Assembly: GCA_041392855.1 (NCBI GenBank) | Contig: JAWKLD010000002.1 | Span: forward strand, 208,384-272,383 | DNA from: Flavipsychrobacter sp. | Lineage (GTDB): Bacteria; Bacteroidota; Bacteroidia; Chitinophagales; Chitinophagaceae | DNA: 64,000 nt | Direction of reading: 5' to 3' | Shown: positions 8,910 to 17,576 of the stretch, one piece after another | How the letters are laid out: each line of letters opens with the position of its first letter | Position numbering within the stretch: position 1 is the first letter of the stretch | The notes under the pieces: generated by a model | The model's database searches: none | The model's input: only the letters and a program-made list of their open reading frames with translations | Told to the model about the DNA's origin: nothing | Position numbers and translations under genes: made by a program

Positions 8910-9624
8910 GGTTTATAATATTAAAAAAGCTACAAGCTGCTATTGCTGCAGTTTCCGTCCTTAACCTTTGGTTACCCATAGATATAGATCGAAAGCCATG
9001 CTTTATGCTTAAAGCTACTTCATCTTGTGTAAAGTCCCCTTCCGGGCCTATAAGTATTAACGTTTCTTTGCCTACCTCTGCAGCTTCTTGCAAGGGCATT
9101 CTTTCTATCTCAGACATGCAGTGTGCTATAAGTTTTTGCTCCACATGTTTATACTGCTCTATCACTTCTTCAAACAGAGCTATCTCTTGCAACACTGGCA
9201 GGTAAAACTGTTGCGACTGGATCAAAGCTGCCGAGAGAATACCTTTCCAACGCTCTTCTTTTACCCTCACCCGTTCTGTTCTTGTACTCTGTATCGGGAT
9301 TATGCTTTTAATGCCCAGCTCTGTTGCTTTTTCCAACAGCCATTCATTTCTACTTGTATTCTTGGTAAAGGAAATACCTAAATGAATCTTAGGTTCTATG
9401 GGATCGTGCGTGACCACTTGAGCAACATGCACTATACATTTTTTCTTACTTGCCTCCTTTATTGTTGTAAAAGCTTGCAAGCCATCGCCGTTGGTTAATT
9501 CTAGACCATCACCAACCTGCATACGAAGCACTTGTAACACATGCCTGCTAGTTGCATCTGTCAGTTGTACATCAGCACCTTCTACTAAGGTGCCATCATG
9601 AAAAAAGAGGGATTCCTTTGCCAT
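8902..9624 (-). CDS. rsmE: 16S rRNA m3U1498 methyltransferase
   Basis: SPOUT-class methyltransferase of 240 residues that methylates N3 of U1498 in 16S rRNA. The C-terminal trefoil-knot SAM site is clear: LIGPEGDFTQDE (about 190-201) and SMGNQRLRTETAA (about 214-226), both near-invariant in RsmE. The central KATELGIKSIIPIQSTRTE also matches. An N-terminal PUA-like domain precedes it. The gene starts 28 bp downstream of the sigma factor gene and overlaps the DUF4159 start by 8 bp, forming a three-gene minus-strand unit. Confidence 0.95.
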   Translation of the reverse strand: MAKESLFFHDGTLVEGADVQLTDATSRHVLQVLRMQVGDGLELTNGDGLQAFTTIKEASKKKCIVHVAQVVTHDPIEPKIHLGISFTKNTSRNEWLLEKATELGIKSIIPIQSTRTERVRVKEERWKGILSAALIQSQQFYLPVLQEIALFEEVIEQYKHVEQKLIAHCMSEIERMPLQEAAEVGKETLILIGPEGDFTQDEVALSIKHGFRSISMGNQRLRTETAAIAACSFFNIINHV

Positions 9625-9651
9625 GAAGGCAAGATAAATAAACTTGGTCTA

Positions 9652-10236
9652 TCAACGCAATACCAAGTTTTTTTCTTCTATCATTTTACGCAAATTGATC
9701 AAGCCGTAACGCATACGACCAAGAGCCGTATTAATACTAACACCTGTGAGCTCAGAAATATCCTTGAAGCTTAAATCTGCATATATTCTAAGCACAACCA
9801 CTTCTCGCTGTTCTTCCGGCAAGCTTTCTACTAATTTCCTGACACTACTATGCGCTTCTCTTCTTTCCATAGCATCAGAAGCTCCGTACGTACTCGCGGG
9901 TAGTATATCTGTAATATCCGTACCATCAGGCAAAACAACAGATACATTATGCTTTACTTTTCGGAAATGATCCATACATAAGTTATGAGCGACACGCATA
10001 GCCCATGGCAGAAATTTACCTTGTTCTGCATACTTGCCCTTTCTTATGGTCTTGATCATTTTAAGAAATGCATCCTGAAATATATCATCAGCTGTAAATT
10101 CATCCTTCACCAGCATGAATATGGCTGTATATATCTTGTCCTTATATCTATTAATGAGGATCTCTAAAGCACTTTGATTGCCATTTCTAAAGGCATTGAT
10201 CAACTCTGCGTCGCTGTATTGTTGGATTGCTTGCAT
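9652..10236 (-). CDS. Sigma-70 family RNA polymerase sigma factor (ECF-type)
   Basis: A 194-residue sigma factor with only regions 2 and 4. Region 2 lies at about residues 25-97 (ALEILINRYKDKIYTAIFML, then DDIFQDAFLKM and FLPWAMRVAHNLCMDHFRK, the core-binding and -10 segments). Region 4 lies at about residues 130-185, with LPEEQREVVVLRIYADLSFKDIS and the helix-turn-helix GVSINTALGRMRYGLINLRK. No anti-sigma gene is adjacent, and the C-terminus has no extra regulatory domain. It is followed by rsmE and the DUF4159 gene in an apparent operon. The 250 bp upstream hold palindromes that may serve its control. Confidence 0.93.
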   Translation of the reverse strand: MQAIQQYSDAELINAFRNGNQSALEILINRYKDKIYTAIFMLVKDEFTADDIFQDAFLKMIKTIRKGKYAEQGKFLPWAMRVAHNLCMDHFRKVKHNVSVVLPDGTDITDILPASTYGASDAMERREAHSSVRKLVESLPEEQREVVVLRIYADLSFKDISELTGVSINTALGRMRYGLINLRKMIEEKNLVLR

Positions 10237-10486
10237 AACTTCTAATTTTACTACCTAGGTATAGGTTTAAACCTTATCCAATAAGTCTTTTTTAAAGTAG
10301 AAGTTTTGCTATAAGTCGAGTCGTTTACTGTTAATTAACGTTTGTTGGCACAATCTATTGTGCTTTCTTAATAGCAATATATAGATTTTTTTAGATTTTC
10401 AAATACTATTATTGCCATTTTAACCTTTTAGACGGCCTATTGAGCCCCTATGTTGGGCTTATCCCTTATAAATGATTTTTTTATGA
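10237..10486 (-). other. Long leader/promoter region of the sigma factor gene
   Basis: An AT-rich 250-bp stretch without a credible ORF. It contains GTTAATTAAC (10330-10339, self-complementary), GCACAAT-CT-ATTGTGC (10348-10363, 7-bp arms) and a small hairpin AGCCC...GGGCT near 10443-10460. These are visible directly; that they regulate the sigma gene is inference. Confidence 0.5.
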
Positions 10487-10525
10487 CAAAAGAGCACTAC
10501 AGCTTGATTGCTATAGCGCTCTTTT
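10487..10525 (-). terminator. Terminator of the type IX-secreted protein gene
   Basis: AAAGAGC plus an inner CTACAGC arm pairs with GCTATAG and GCTCTTT around a 6-nt loop, with two mismatches. It lies 17 bp past the stop codon. The following T-run on the minus strand is short, with a further T-rich stretch a few bases on. Confidence 0.7.
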
Positions 10526-10541
10526 ATATAATCTATGTCTC

Positions 10542-12701
10542 TTATTGAATAATTACCTTCTCTACTTGATAGTCTTCTACTTGCAAGAAGTACATGCCAG
10601 ATGTTAAATCCTGCACATTTAAAGACTTTGTATCAACAAAGTTCTTAACAATTCGCCCTGTATTATCATAAAGGATTCCTGTAATTGCCTTGCCAAAGTT
10701 CAGTATATTATCCGCAGGATTAGGATAAACAGTTAGCTTTTCGCCTGCATAAATATCCTTTATAGAAACTGTGCTTGGTGGCAAATATGCTTTTACTTCA
10801 AAAACAGCAACAGTACCACTTACCTCGTTAGCCGTGATCAATAGATGTTTTTTATGAAGATTATTATCTCTATGAATAAACAACACTACCTCTGCACCGT
10901 TATCTCCACCAAAGCTATCTACTATTCTAGTGTTAAGATAGTCAACAAATACAGGCTTATTAGGATTAGTAATATCATACGCCATAACCCCGCCAATTCT
11001 TTCCAATACTACAAATGCATATGCTGAATCATTAATCACACCAACCGTTACCGCTTCTGGTTCTGGTCCCTTATTATCACTTCTGTCTTTTAAATCATTT
11101 TTACTGTTACTCGCATTGAATATCTTTCTCAACTCAGGATCTGCATTAATGATATTTTCAAAATCATCACCGCTATCATATACCAAGTTGAAATTGTTAG
11201 CATTAAAAATAGAGAAGCTACGAGTACCAAATGAGTATAGCTTATCATAATCACCATCATTATCAATATCACCCATAGTTTTAGTCACTTTTAGGCGGCC
11301 TAAGTTTTCATCTTCTTGAATAACTTTTGCATGAGGGAATACTGTAGGGTCTAGCTTTAACTTACTAACTTTTTCTTCTTCTTCTAATGGATCATACTCT
11401 CTAGCATCACCTTCGTTTGCAGTAAGTACATAACTCTGTCCGTTAACAGTATAACTAGCAATACCATCTGGCATGAACATACCGTTTACTGGCCAGTTTG
11501 CTATTAGAGGCTCTCCAGATTTATCACTTGCATCTAAGCCTTTCCCTAGTTGGTTATGATCTATAGTACCTAATGGATATATCGCCTCAACTGAAGCTGA
11601 TGCTATTAATACAACAGCTATCGCATTATTTTCTTGTAATGAAACCCAAGCCGTGTCAGAAGTTGCATTTACAGCAATGTATTCTGGCTCTATATCTTGA
11701 GCCACTGTTGGGTTGTTAGCACCGAATATCCTAACACCTGCTTGTTTTAATGTCGCTGCTTGGCTGTTGAACTTTGTAAATGTAGCAAATGATACCGTTG
11801 CATTAGCAACACCATTATCTAGATCAATAATAGCTATTGAACCTTCTGGGTCATTGGTATATTTACTATTAGGTTCACCTTCATTAGCTACCAACAGGTA
11901 TCTTCCATTTGGCGTGTACGTTACCATATCAGGTAGTGCACCTACTGTCACTTCTTTTTTCTTATTACCGTCTGCAGCAAAGAAAACAACCTTGCCACTA
12001 TCTTGTTTTGAATTGGCTTGTACGGCAACAGCTATCAGACCATTATATGCCGCTACAGATTGTATACCTCCTCCATAACTAGACATATCCAGCTGAGTAA
12101 GTTGAGACAAAGAAGCAGGATTATTGAAGTTAAGGATATGAAGAATATTTTTTTCTGAGTTAACAACATACAATCTATTAGTTGCTGTATCGTATGCTAT
12201 AACCTCTGCTGAAGAACCTGGAGTACCAACAGTAAAACTACTCAACAACTCTAGCTCTAAATTCTTTCGTGCGATCGGTCCTTTATAATCGTTGTCCTTT
12301 ATAAATATTGTTGCAGCATCGTCAGCACCAATTGTACCTTTTAACACATTGCTGATCTGCAGCATAAAATACTCTGTGATCTCCAACCTATTGTCATCAT
12401 TGATCAACAACTCTGCATATAGAGTATCAGAACTATTTTTAAAAAAAGTAAGACTTTGTGTAGTCAACTGTACATCTGCACCAAAACCTTGCCCTGCAGT
12501 ACTGCGCCCTCCTAATGGTTGAAAGAAAACCGTAGTCGGCTCATTTACATTTTTATTTTTAATGATAACAGGGATTTTAATAACATTATCTCCTTCAGTT
12601 GCAGTCATCATTTTAGTACCAAAACTAACGCTTGGCGTCTGCGCATTAGCTACAAATACTGTAGCTAAAAAACCAGATGCTAATAGTAAAACTTTTTTCA
12701 T
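10542..12701 (-). CDS. Secreted Calx-beta / choice-of-anchor I domain protein with type IX secretion signal
   Basis: A 719-residue exported protein. Signal peptide at about residues 1-20 (ends VANAQT). A Calx-beta-like domain (about 22-138) has the characteristic LLINDDNRLEITEYFMLQI and acidic DDAATIFIKDND ends. A choice-of-anchor I/beta-propeller region (about 145-640) carries repeated blade motifs such as VYTPNGRYLLVANEGEPN, SYTVNGQSYVLTANEGDARE and PEAVTVGVINDSAYAFVVLE. The last 65 residues are a type A T9SS sorting domain (TVYPNPADNILNFG ... SGMYFLQVED), so it should be exported through the type IX system and anchored or released. The acidic loops suggest calcium binding. It is monocistronic, with a terminator downstream and an inverted repeat upstream. 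Confidence 0.9.
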   Translation of the reverse strand: MKKVLLLASGFLATVFVANAQTPSVSFGTKMMTATEGDNVIKIPVIIKNKNVNEPTTVFFQPLGGRSTAGQGFGADVQLTTQSLTFFKNSSDTLYAELLINDDNRLEITEYFMLQISNVLKGTIGADDAATIFIKDNDYKGPIARKNLELELLSSFTVGTPGSSAEVIAYDTATNRLYVVNSEKNILHILNFNNPASLSQLTQLDMSSYGGGIQSVAAYNGLIAVAVQANSKQDSGKVVFFAADGNKKKEVTVGALPDMVTYTPNGRYLLVANEGEPNSKYTNDPEGSIAIIDLDNGVANATVSFATFTKFNSQAATLKQAGVRIFGANNPTVAQDIEPEYIAVNATSDTAWVSLQENNAIAVVLIASASVEAIYPLGTIDHNQLGKGLDASDKSGEPLIANWPVNGMFMPDGIASYTVNGQSYVLTANEGDAREYDPLEEEEKVSKLKLDPTVFPHAKVIQEDENLGRLKVTKTMGDIDNDGDYDKLYSFGTRSFSIFNANNFNLVYDSGDDFENIINADPELRKIFNASNSKNDLKDRSDNKGPEPEAVTVGVINDSAYAFVVLERIGGVMAYDITNPNKPVFVDYLNTRIVDSFGGDNGAEVVLFIHRDNNLHKKHLLITANEVSGTVAVFEVKAYLPPSTVSIKDIYAGEKLTVYPNPADNILNFGKAITGILYDNTGRIVKNFVDTKSLNVQDLTSGMYFLQVEDYQVEKVIIQ

Positions 12702-12762
12702 ATACGTGTATTTCCCGCAAAGAAAAACCTAACTCCATTTCTATAAAAGGCAAGAACCAAAT

Positions 12763-12791
12763 GGTTACTTACTCTTAGCAATTAAGTAACC
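12763..12791. promoter_or_regulatory. Inverted repeat upstream of the type IX-secreted protein gene
   Basis: Arms GGTTACTTA (12763-12771) and TAAGTAACC (12783-12791) are perfectly complementary with an 11-bp spacer. Further GTAAC cores follow at about 12808 and 12819. The repeat lies 62-90 bp upstream of the start codon, beyond a -7-like TTTCTTTG, which is a position suited to an activator site. Function is inferred only. Confidence 0.45.
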
Positions 12792-12822
12792 TATACTTTA
12801 CTATACAGTAACGTTTAGGTAA

Positions 12823-12850
12823 CAAAAAAACAGCCTGCATCTCTGCAGGC
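12823..12850 (-). terminator. Terminator of the small basic exported protein gene
   Basis: On the minus strand GCCTGCA-GAGA-TGCAGGC is followed by TG and seven T residues. It starts 27 bp past the stop codon of the 106-aa gene. Confidence 0.85.
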
Positions 12851-12876
12851 CATAACACTATACATCTCGACAACAT

Positions 12877-13197
12877 TTATCGCACTCTTCTATTATTCTT
12901 CATCCTGTAAATATTTCTACTAGCATTTCTTTGTGCTCGGTTAATCACCATACGTTCTCTTTGAGTCACTCTACCATCTGCTCTAGCCACCATCTTCATA
13001 GCTTTTATAGTTCTTTGCTGCCCTCTAAGCTGCCTTGCTTCGTATGCTGTCAGCTGCCCTGTACAAACTCCATTGTGTATACGCGCTTTTTGATTTATTG
13101 TCCTCGCTCTTTGCTTAGTATGCTTTCCATGTGCTGACACTTCATTTGCACCAAATAATAATCCTGATAGTAATATCGCTGCTATTAACTTCTTCAT
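12877..13197 (-). CDS. Small basic exported protein of unknown function
   Basis: A 106-residue protein with a signal peptide (about residues 1-22, ending VSAHG). The mature part is strongly basic (many Arg and Lys) and helical. It follows a recognizable pattern: RIHNGVCTGQLTAYEARQL, then a DGRVTQRERMVINRAQ segment and a C-terminal SRNIYRMKNNRR. I recognize similar small periplasmic proteins in other Bacteroidota and some Proteobacteria, but no function is known. The ADGRVT-RER element resembles the calcium-loop-like motif of TerB/EF-hand-like helical proteins. It is a stand-alone gene with its own terminator, located just downstream of the ftsZ terminator region. Confidence 0.75.
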   Translation of the reverse strand: MKKLIAAILLSGLLFGANEVSAHGKHTKQRARTINQKARIHNGVCTGQLTAYEARQLRGQQRTIKAMKMVARADGRVTQRERMVINRAQRNASRNIYRMKNNRRVR

Positions 13198-13271
13198 AAT
13201 CTTATAATTTTAGTTCTGTATATAAGACTACAAATACATTCGTCGGTTTAAGACCACTCTGTTAATAAAAA

Positions 13272-13297
13272 CAAAAAACCCCTGTAGAAACAGGGGT
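13272..13297 (-). terminator. Terminator of the dcw cluster behind ftsZ
   Basis: On the minus strand CCCCTGT-TTCT-ACAGGGG is followed by TTTTTTG. It lies 29 bp past the ftsZ stop codon and marks the end of the 16-kb cell-wall/division cluster. Confidence 0.88.
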
Positions 13298-13325
13298 AAC
13301 TATAAATATGAAGCATAAAAAACGT

Positions 13326-15032
13326 CTAATCAGGTCGCTTACCATCTAAGAAAGTATTAATAGTACCGATATCACCTTTATCCTTTCCGTTCTCATCATC
13401 GGCCTTTACACTATACCCACTTAAAAAGGTTTCTGAAGATGCCACAGTATTATCTATTTCTACATTACGTCTTACGTATGCAGGTACTGCCTCTATATCA
13501 TCACTTGATTCTACTGAATCAATATTAAAGCTCATTCGTCTTAAGCGCTCCGCTCTTTCTTCCAAGGCTTTCTTTTGCGCCTCGAAGTTTCTTTTTTCTT
13601 CTAGTTCAGCCTCAGTAAGTTCTCTTCTTGCACTGTAACTTTCATTACTAGCTACCGACTGTCTTTCCTCTTCTTCGTTTTTTATAAATAACTCTATCGT
13701 ACTACTTTTCTCTTCAGCAACTGGCTCTATAACATCTTTTTCTTCTTTCTCTTCCTCTTGTTGCTTTTGCTGTAAAGAGATATTAGCAACCTCTTCATCA
13801 GACTCAGTATTTAATGTTAAAGAGATGCGCTCCTCTTCATTGTGTTCTTCTTGTCGTTTAGGAAATGCAGGAGTTGGATTGATAGCTAGAGGTTTACGCT
13901 CTTGTTTTGCCTCTACTAATACTGGAGACATACTTGTTACCGTAGCATTATCACTCTGCTCTGTCGCCTCTGGCTTACTATCTACTGCTTCTTGAGGAGT
14001 TCCGTCAAGTGTCATTACTATCTTATCTTCCTTCTCCATAGGAAATTCCACATCTCCACTTATCTCTTTATGATTAAAACCTGTAGCAATAACAGTAACT
14101 GCGATGTTATCATCAAGGTTAGGATCATGTCCCATACCTAGTATTACATCACAACCTTCGCCTGCTTGCTTCTGTACAAAAGCTTGTATTGCTTCGGCTT
14201 CATCCATTGTATGCTCATGATCACCTGCTGCTGAAGTGATATTTAAGAGTATCCATTTTGCACCTCTGATATCATTATCATTTAACAATGGAGAACTCAA
14301 TGCCTCTTCTACCGCATGTAATGCACGATTTTCACCAGCTACAGTAGCACTACCTAATATAGCAACACCGCCGCTCTTCATTACTGTACAAACATCAGCA
14401 AAGTCAACATTTATTTGGCCTGTCGTAGTTATTACATCCGTGATACATTTAGCCGCTGTTGCCAACACATCATCGGCTTTGGCAAATGCCTGTGTGAATG
14501 GCAGGTTACCAAATTGCTGACGTAGTTTATCATTAGAGATGATCAGTATCGTATCTACATGCTCTCTCAATCTATCAATCCCGGCTTGCGCTTGAGACAT
14601 ACGTTTCTTCCCCTCGTAAGAGAATGGGGTAGTAACAATACCTACAGTTAGTATACCTAACTCTCTACAAATTTTAGCAACTACAGGAGCGCCACCCGTA
14701 CCAGTACCACCGCCCATACCTGCAGTAATAAACGCCATGCGCGTGTTCACCTTTAGTATCTTGGTAATATCTTCCATACTCTCTTCACCTGCTTGCTTAC
14801 CTATTTCAGGATTAGCACCAGCTCCCAAACCTTGTGTAAGATGTGGGCCTAATTGTATTTTGTTAGGTATCGGGCTTAAAGCCAACGCTTGCGAGTCTGT
14901 ATTACAAACTACGAAGTCAACACCTTCTATACCTAGGCTGTGCATGTAGTTTACGGCATTACTACCGCCACCACCAACACCTATCACCTTAATGATAGAA
15001 GATTGGTTTTTGGGAATTTCAAAATGTATCAT
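13326..15032 (-). CDS. ftsZ: Cell division GTPase FtsZ
   Basis: Tubulin-like GTPase that forms the Z-ring. GGGGSNAV (20-27) and the tubulin signature GGGTGTGGAPVV (107-118) build the nucleotide site; the synergy-loop region includes NVDFADVCTVM. The globular domain ends near residue 320. A long acidic, charged linker follows (about residues 330-500, Glu/Lys rich, coiled-coil-like), then a conserved-peptide equivalent VPAYVRRN about 50 residues from the end and a further tail ending TFLDGKRPD. At 568 residues it is well above the E. coli 383, mostly through the linker, which is a Bacteroidota trait. It is the last gene of the dcw cluster, followed by a strong terminator. Confidence 0.98.
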   Translation of the reverse strand: MIHFEIPKNQSSIIKVIGVGGGGSNAVNYMHSLGIEGVDFVVCNTDSQALALSPIPNKIQLGPHLTQGLGAGANPEIGKQAGEESMEDITKILKVNTRMAFITAGMGGGTGTGGAPVVAKICRELGILTVGIVTTPFSYEGKKRMSQAQAGIDRLREHVDTILIISNDKLRQQFGNLPFTQAFAKADDVLATAAKCITDVITTTGQINVDFADVCTVMKSGGVAILGSATVAGENRALHAVEEALSSPLLNDNDIRGAKWILLNITSAAGDHEHTMDEAEAIQAFVQKQAGEGCDVILGMGHDPNLDDNIAVTVIATGFNHKEISGDVEFPMEKEDKIVMTLDGTPQEAVDSKPEATEQSDNATVTSMSPVLVEAKQERKPLAINPTPAFPKRQEEHNEEERISLTLNTESDEEVANISLQQKQQEEEKEEKDVIEPVAEEKSSTIELFIKNEEEERQSVASNESYSARRELTEAELEEKRNFEAQKKALEERAERLRRMSFNIDSVESSDDIEAVPAYVRRNVEIDNTVASSETFLSGYSVKADDENGKDKGDIGTINTFLDGKRPD

Positions 15033-15105
15033 ACGACTTAAATTTCTGGGGTTAGTAAATCTTAATAGTCCTTCTTTATTATTAATTAATGGGTTTTATC
15101 TTTTA

Positions 15106-16476
15106 TTATATTTCCTCGTCCTCTACTTCTTCAAACAGGCTCATAAACTTGCCTTTCAATCCGTCAAATAGCTTTTTCAAATTTTCTGAACGTTTCGTAT
15201 TCTTCTCGTCAGACACAATCTCTTCTTCATTTATTTCTAATTCTTCATGCTTCGTTTCTTCTTCAGACAAGGCTACATAATTACCACCATCACCTACAAA
15301 ACGCAGTTTCCCATTTTCGAAATCGTGATAACCACGAAGTATCAAACCAATACAAGTAGAATACATTGGATTGATCAATGACTCTGCATGACCACCTGCC
15401 AAATGCTCACTTGGCATACCAATACGCGCGCCCATACCAGTTACATACTCTGTAAGCTGTATGATATGTTTTAACTGAGCACCACCACCTGTTAATATAA
15501 TACCACCATGTAGTTTATTGTCCAGATTGATTTGTTTCAAGTGATACACTACATAATCTAATATCTCTTGAGTACGCGCTTGTATTATATGTGCCAGGTT
15601 TTTTACAGATATCTCTTTAGGAGGCAAACCTCTTAAACCCGGTATAGTTATATAAGCACTCTTATTAGCCTCGTCTGCCAATGCAGTACCAAACTGAACT
15701 TTCATTTGCTCTGCTTGTGCACGTAATACACCCAAGCCATTTCGGATATCATTAGTAATATTCACACCAGCATAAGGTATAACTGCGGTGTGTTTTAAAA
15801 TACCATCGTAGAACACTGCCATATCCGTAGTACCACCACCAATATCAACAATAGCTACACCTGCCTCTAAATCTTCGTCGTTCATTACTGCAGCTGCAGA
15901 AGCCAATGGTTGCAACACTAGGTCGCGAGTAATCAACTCTGACTTATCTACACACCGCTTTATATTTCTTATTGCATTTCTATCTCCTGTTATGATGTGA
16001 AAATTTGCTCCTATTTTCACACCACTCATACCTACAGGATCAATAACATTAGGCGTGCTATCTACCATAAATTCCTGAGGAATAATATCAATTATCTGAT
16101 CTCCTGCAGGTATATATGTTTTGTATTGGTCGCGCACCAACAGATCAATATCCGCTTTGTTGATCTCATCGTCAGTATTTGTACGAACGCGATCGCCACG
16201 AGTTTGCAAACTCTTTATATGTTGTCCGGCAATACCAACATATACTTCTTTTATGTCTAGATTCGGATTAGACTCCAGACATTTTTCTATAGCCTGCTGT
16301 ATCGACTTAATGCACTGTTCGATATTCATAACAACACCATGACTAACTCCAGCAGACTCAGCTCTACCAAAGCCAAGCACCTCCAGTTTGCCATATTCAT
16401 TTTTTCTACCAGCGATAGCTACCACTTTAGTGGTTCCTATGTCTAAGCCAACGATTACCGGTTGTTTTTTGCTCAT
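15106..16476 (-). CDS. ftsA: Cell division protein FtsA
   Basis: Actin-like ATPase that tethers FtsZ to the membrane and recruits later division proteins. The actin-fold phosphate-1 motif DIGTTK is at residues 12-17, and the phosphate-2 motif VDIGGGTTDMAVF at about 207-219. GGIILTGGGAQLKHI (about 318-332) is the adenosine motif. The SHS2/1C subdomain fills about residues 85-165. The C-terminus has an acidic linker and then LKKLFDGLKGKFMSLF, a plausible amphipathic membrane-targeting helix, although it is followed by a short acidic tail. 456 residues. It lies between ftsQ (23-bp gap) and ftsZ (73-bp gap). Confidence 0.97.
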   Translation of the reverse strand: MSKKQPVIVGLDIGTTKVVAIAGRKNEYGKLEVLGFGRAESAGVSHGVVMNIEQCIKSIQQAIEKCLESNPNLDIKEVYVGIAGQHIKSLQTRGDRVRTNTDDEINKADIDLLVRDQYKTYIPAGDQIIDIIPQEFMVDSTPNVIDPVGMSGVKIGANFHIITGDRNAIRNIKRCVDKSELITRDLVLQPLASAAAVMNDEDLEAGVAIVDIGGGTTDMAVFYDGILKHTAVIPYAGVNITNDIRNGLGVLRAQAEQMKVQFGTALADEANKSAYITIPGLRGLPPKEISVKNLAHIIQARTQEILDYVVYHLKQINLDNKLHGGIILTGGGAQLKHIIQLTEYVTGMGARIGMPSEHLAGGHAESLINPMYSTCIGLILRGYHDFENGKLRFVGDGGNYVALSEEETKHEELEINEEEIVSDEKNTKRSENLKKLFDGLKGKFMSLFEEVEDEEI

Positions 16477-16499
16477 GACTATTCTTTTATATAGTATTA

Positions 16500-17576
16500 C
16501 TAATTGCCTTGGTATATATACTTTGGCTCTTTTTTTTCTTTTTTAACTTTCTCTTCCTCCACTTTTGTAGTGGTCGAGGTTTTATTTACGCTTTTATTCT
16601 TTTCACCTTCCGCTGCCACTTCATTCACACTCTCTACTTTTACATCTTCCACAGCAACTTCCTTGGACGCAGTAACGTCAGCAGCTTTCGGCGTGGTCGC
16701 ACTTACTACAGACGGCGCACTCACTATTGGTCTTGGTGCTTCTCCTGTAATACTGCTTATCCAGTTAATGCTATTACGCACCTTATCTTCGGGGATATTC
16801 CACCTTACCGATGGAGAACCTACCAACTGTCCTTTATACCTCACATCAAGCACTTCATACTTATCCCAGCCTACCTTATTCAACACCTTTTTATAAAACG
16901 ATAATAGATTATCGAACTTCTCCTCTAGTCTTTCCACCTGCCCAAGCTTTATCTTATGCTTGCCTAAAACAGGAGTCAACTCAAATTCATGCTCCTTATT
17001 TATCGTCACATGCGACACTTGCGCTTTCCAAAAAGTATCCTGTTCGATGTACTGACTCAACCTCACTATATCTTTATTCATCATTAACGCCTGAGTATCG
17101 TTATCAAAAACAGGTACATTTATTACTGTTGTAGCATAATGAACATAATTATCAGACAATGGTATCTCATGTGCTGTACTATCCAAATAGTAGCTTTGTC
17201 CTTCTACATTGAACAATCTTACTACTGGCACTCTTTGCACCACTTCCACCTTTATATCTCTTGCATTATCTACATACACTTCAGCACTTGCCACCCATGG
17301 GTTGTTGACTAGCAAATTCTCTACTCTATGTATATTCAATTCTTTCAATTTCGTTGCTCTAATCTTTAGCTCATCAGCTAACAACTCTTCCTTTATAGTT
17401 CTCTTATCTATAAAACGACAATCATTGTTAACTACTGTCACATCAATACCAGCTATCACCCTATTGCCTTGTAGTCTAGTTGTGCTCAATACCGCTGTAG
17501 CACATCCACACAACAACAACAATGTTGCTATGGCTTGCAAGACTTTCCTTGCTGATATTTTGCGTTTTTGCGTCAC
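16500..17576 (-). CDS. ftsQ: Cell division protein FtsQ/DivIB
   Basis: Bitopic membrane protein of the divisome. The N-terminus is basic and is followed by one transmembrane segment (about residues 13-31). A POTRA-like region (about 40-115) has ELNIHRVENLLVNNPWVASAEVYVD, matching the FtsQ pattern, and then the beta domain to about residue 275. It ends in an 80-residue low-complexity tail (278-358) rich in Val, Lys, Glu, Ser and Thr. The start is GTG overlapping the murC stop codon (GTGA). Identity rests on position between murC and ftsA plus topology and the POTRA pattern. Confidence 0.9.
   Translation of the reverse strand: MTQKRKISARKVLQAIATLLLLCGCATAVLSTTRLQGNRVIAGIDVTVVNNDCRFIDKRTIKEELLADELKIRATKLKELNIHRVENLLVNNPWVASAEVYVDNARDIKVEVVQRVPVVRLFNVEGQSYYLDSTAHEIPLSDNYVHYATTVINVPVFDNDTQALMMNKDIVRLSQYIEQDTFWKAQVSHVTINKEHEFELTPVLGKHKIKLGQVERLEEKFDNLLSFYKKVLNKVGWDKYEVLDVRYKGQLVGSPSVRWNIPEDKVRNSINWISSITGEAPRPIVSAPSVVSATTPKAADVTASKEVAVEDVKVESVNEVAAEGEKNKSVNKTSTTTKVEEEKVKKEKKEPKYIYQGN

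Noticed and set aside
12802..12822. Possible CRISPR-like repeat of GTAAC cores
   Set aside because: Short, irregular and not separated by equal spacers; better explained as regulatory sites.
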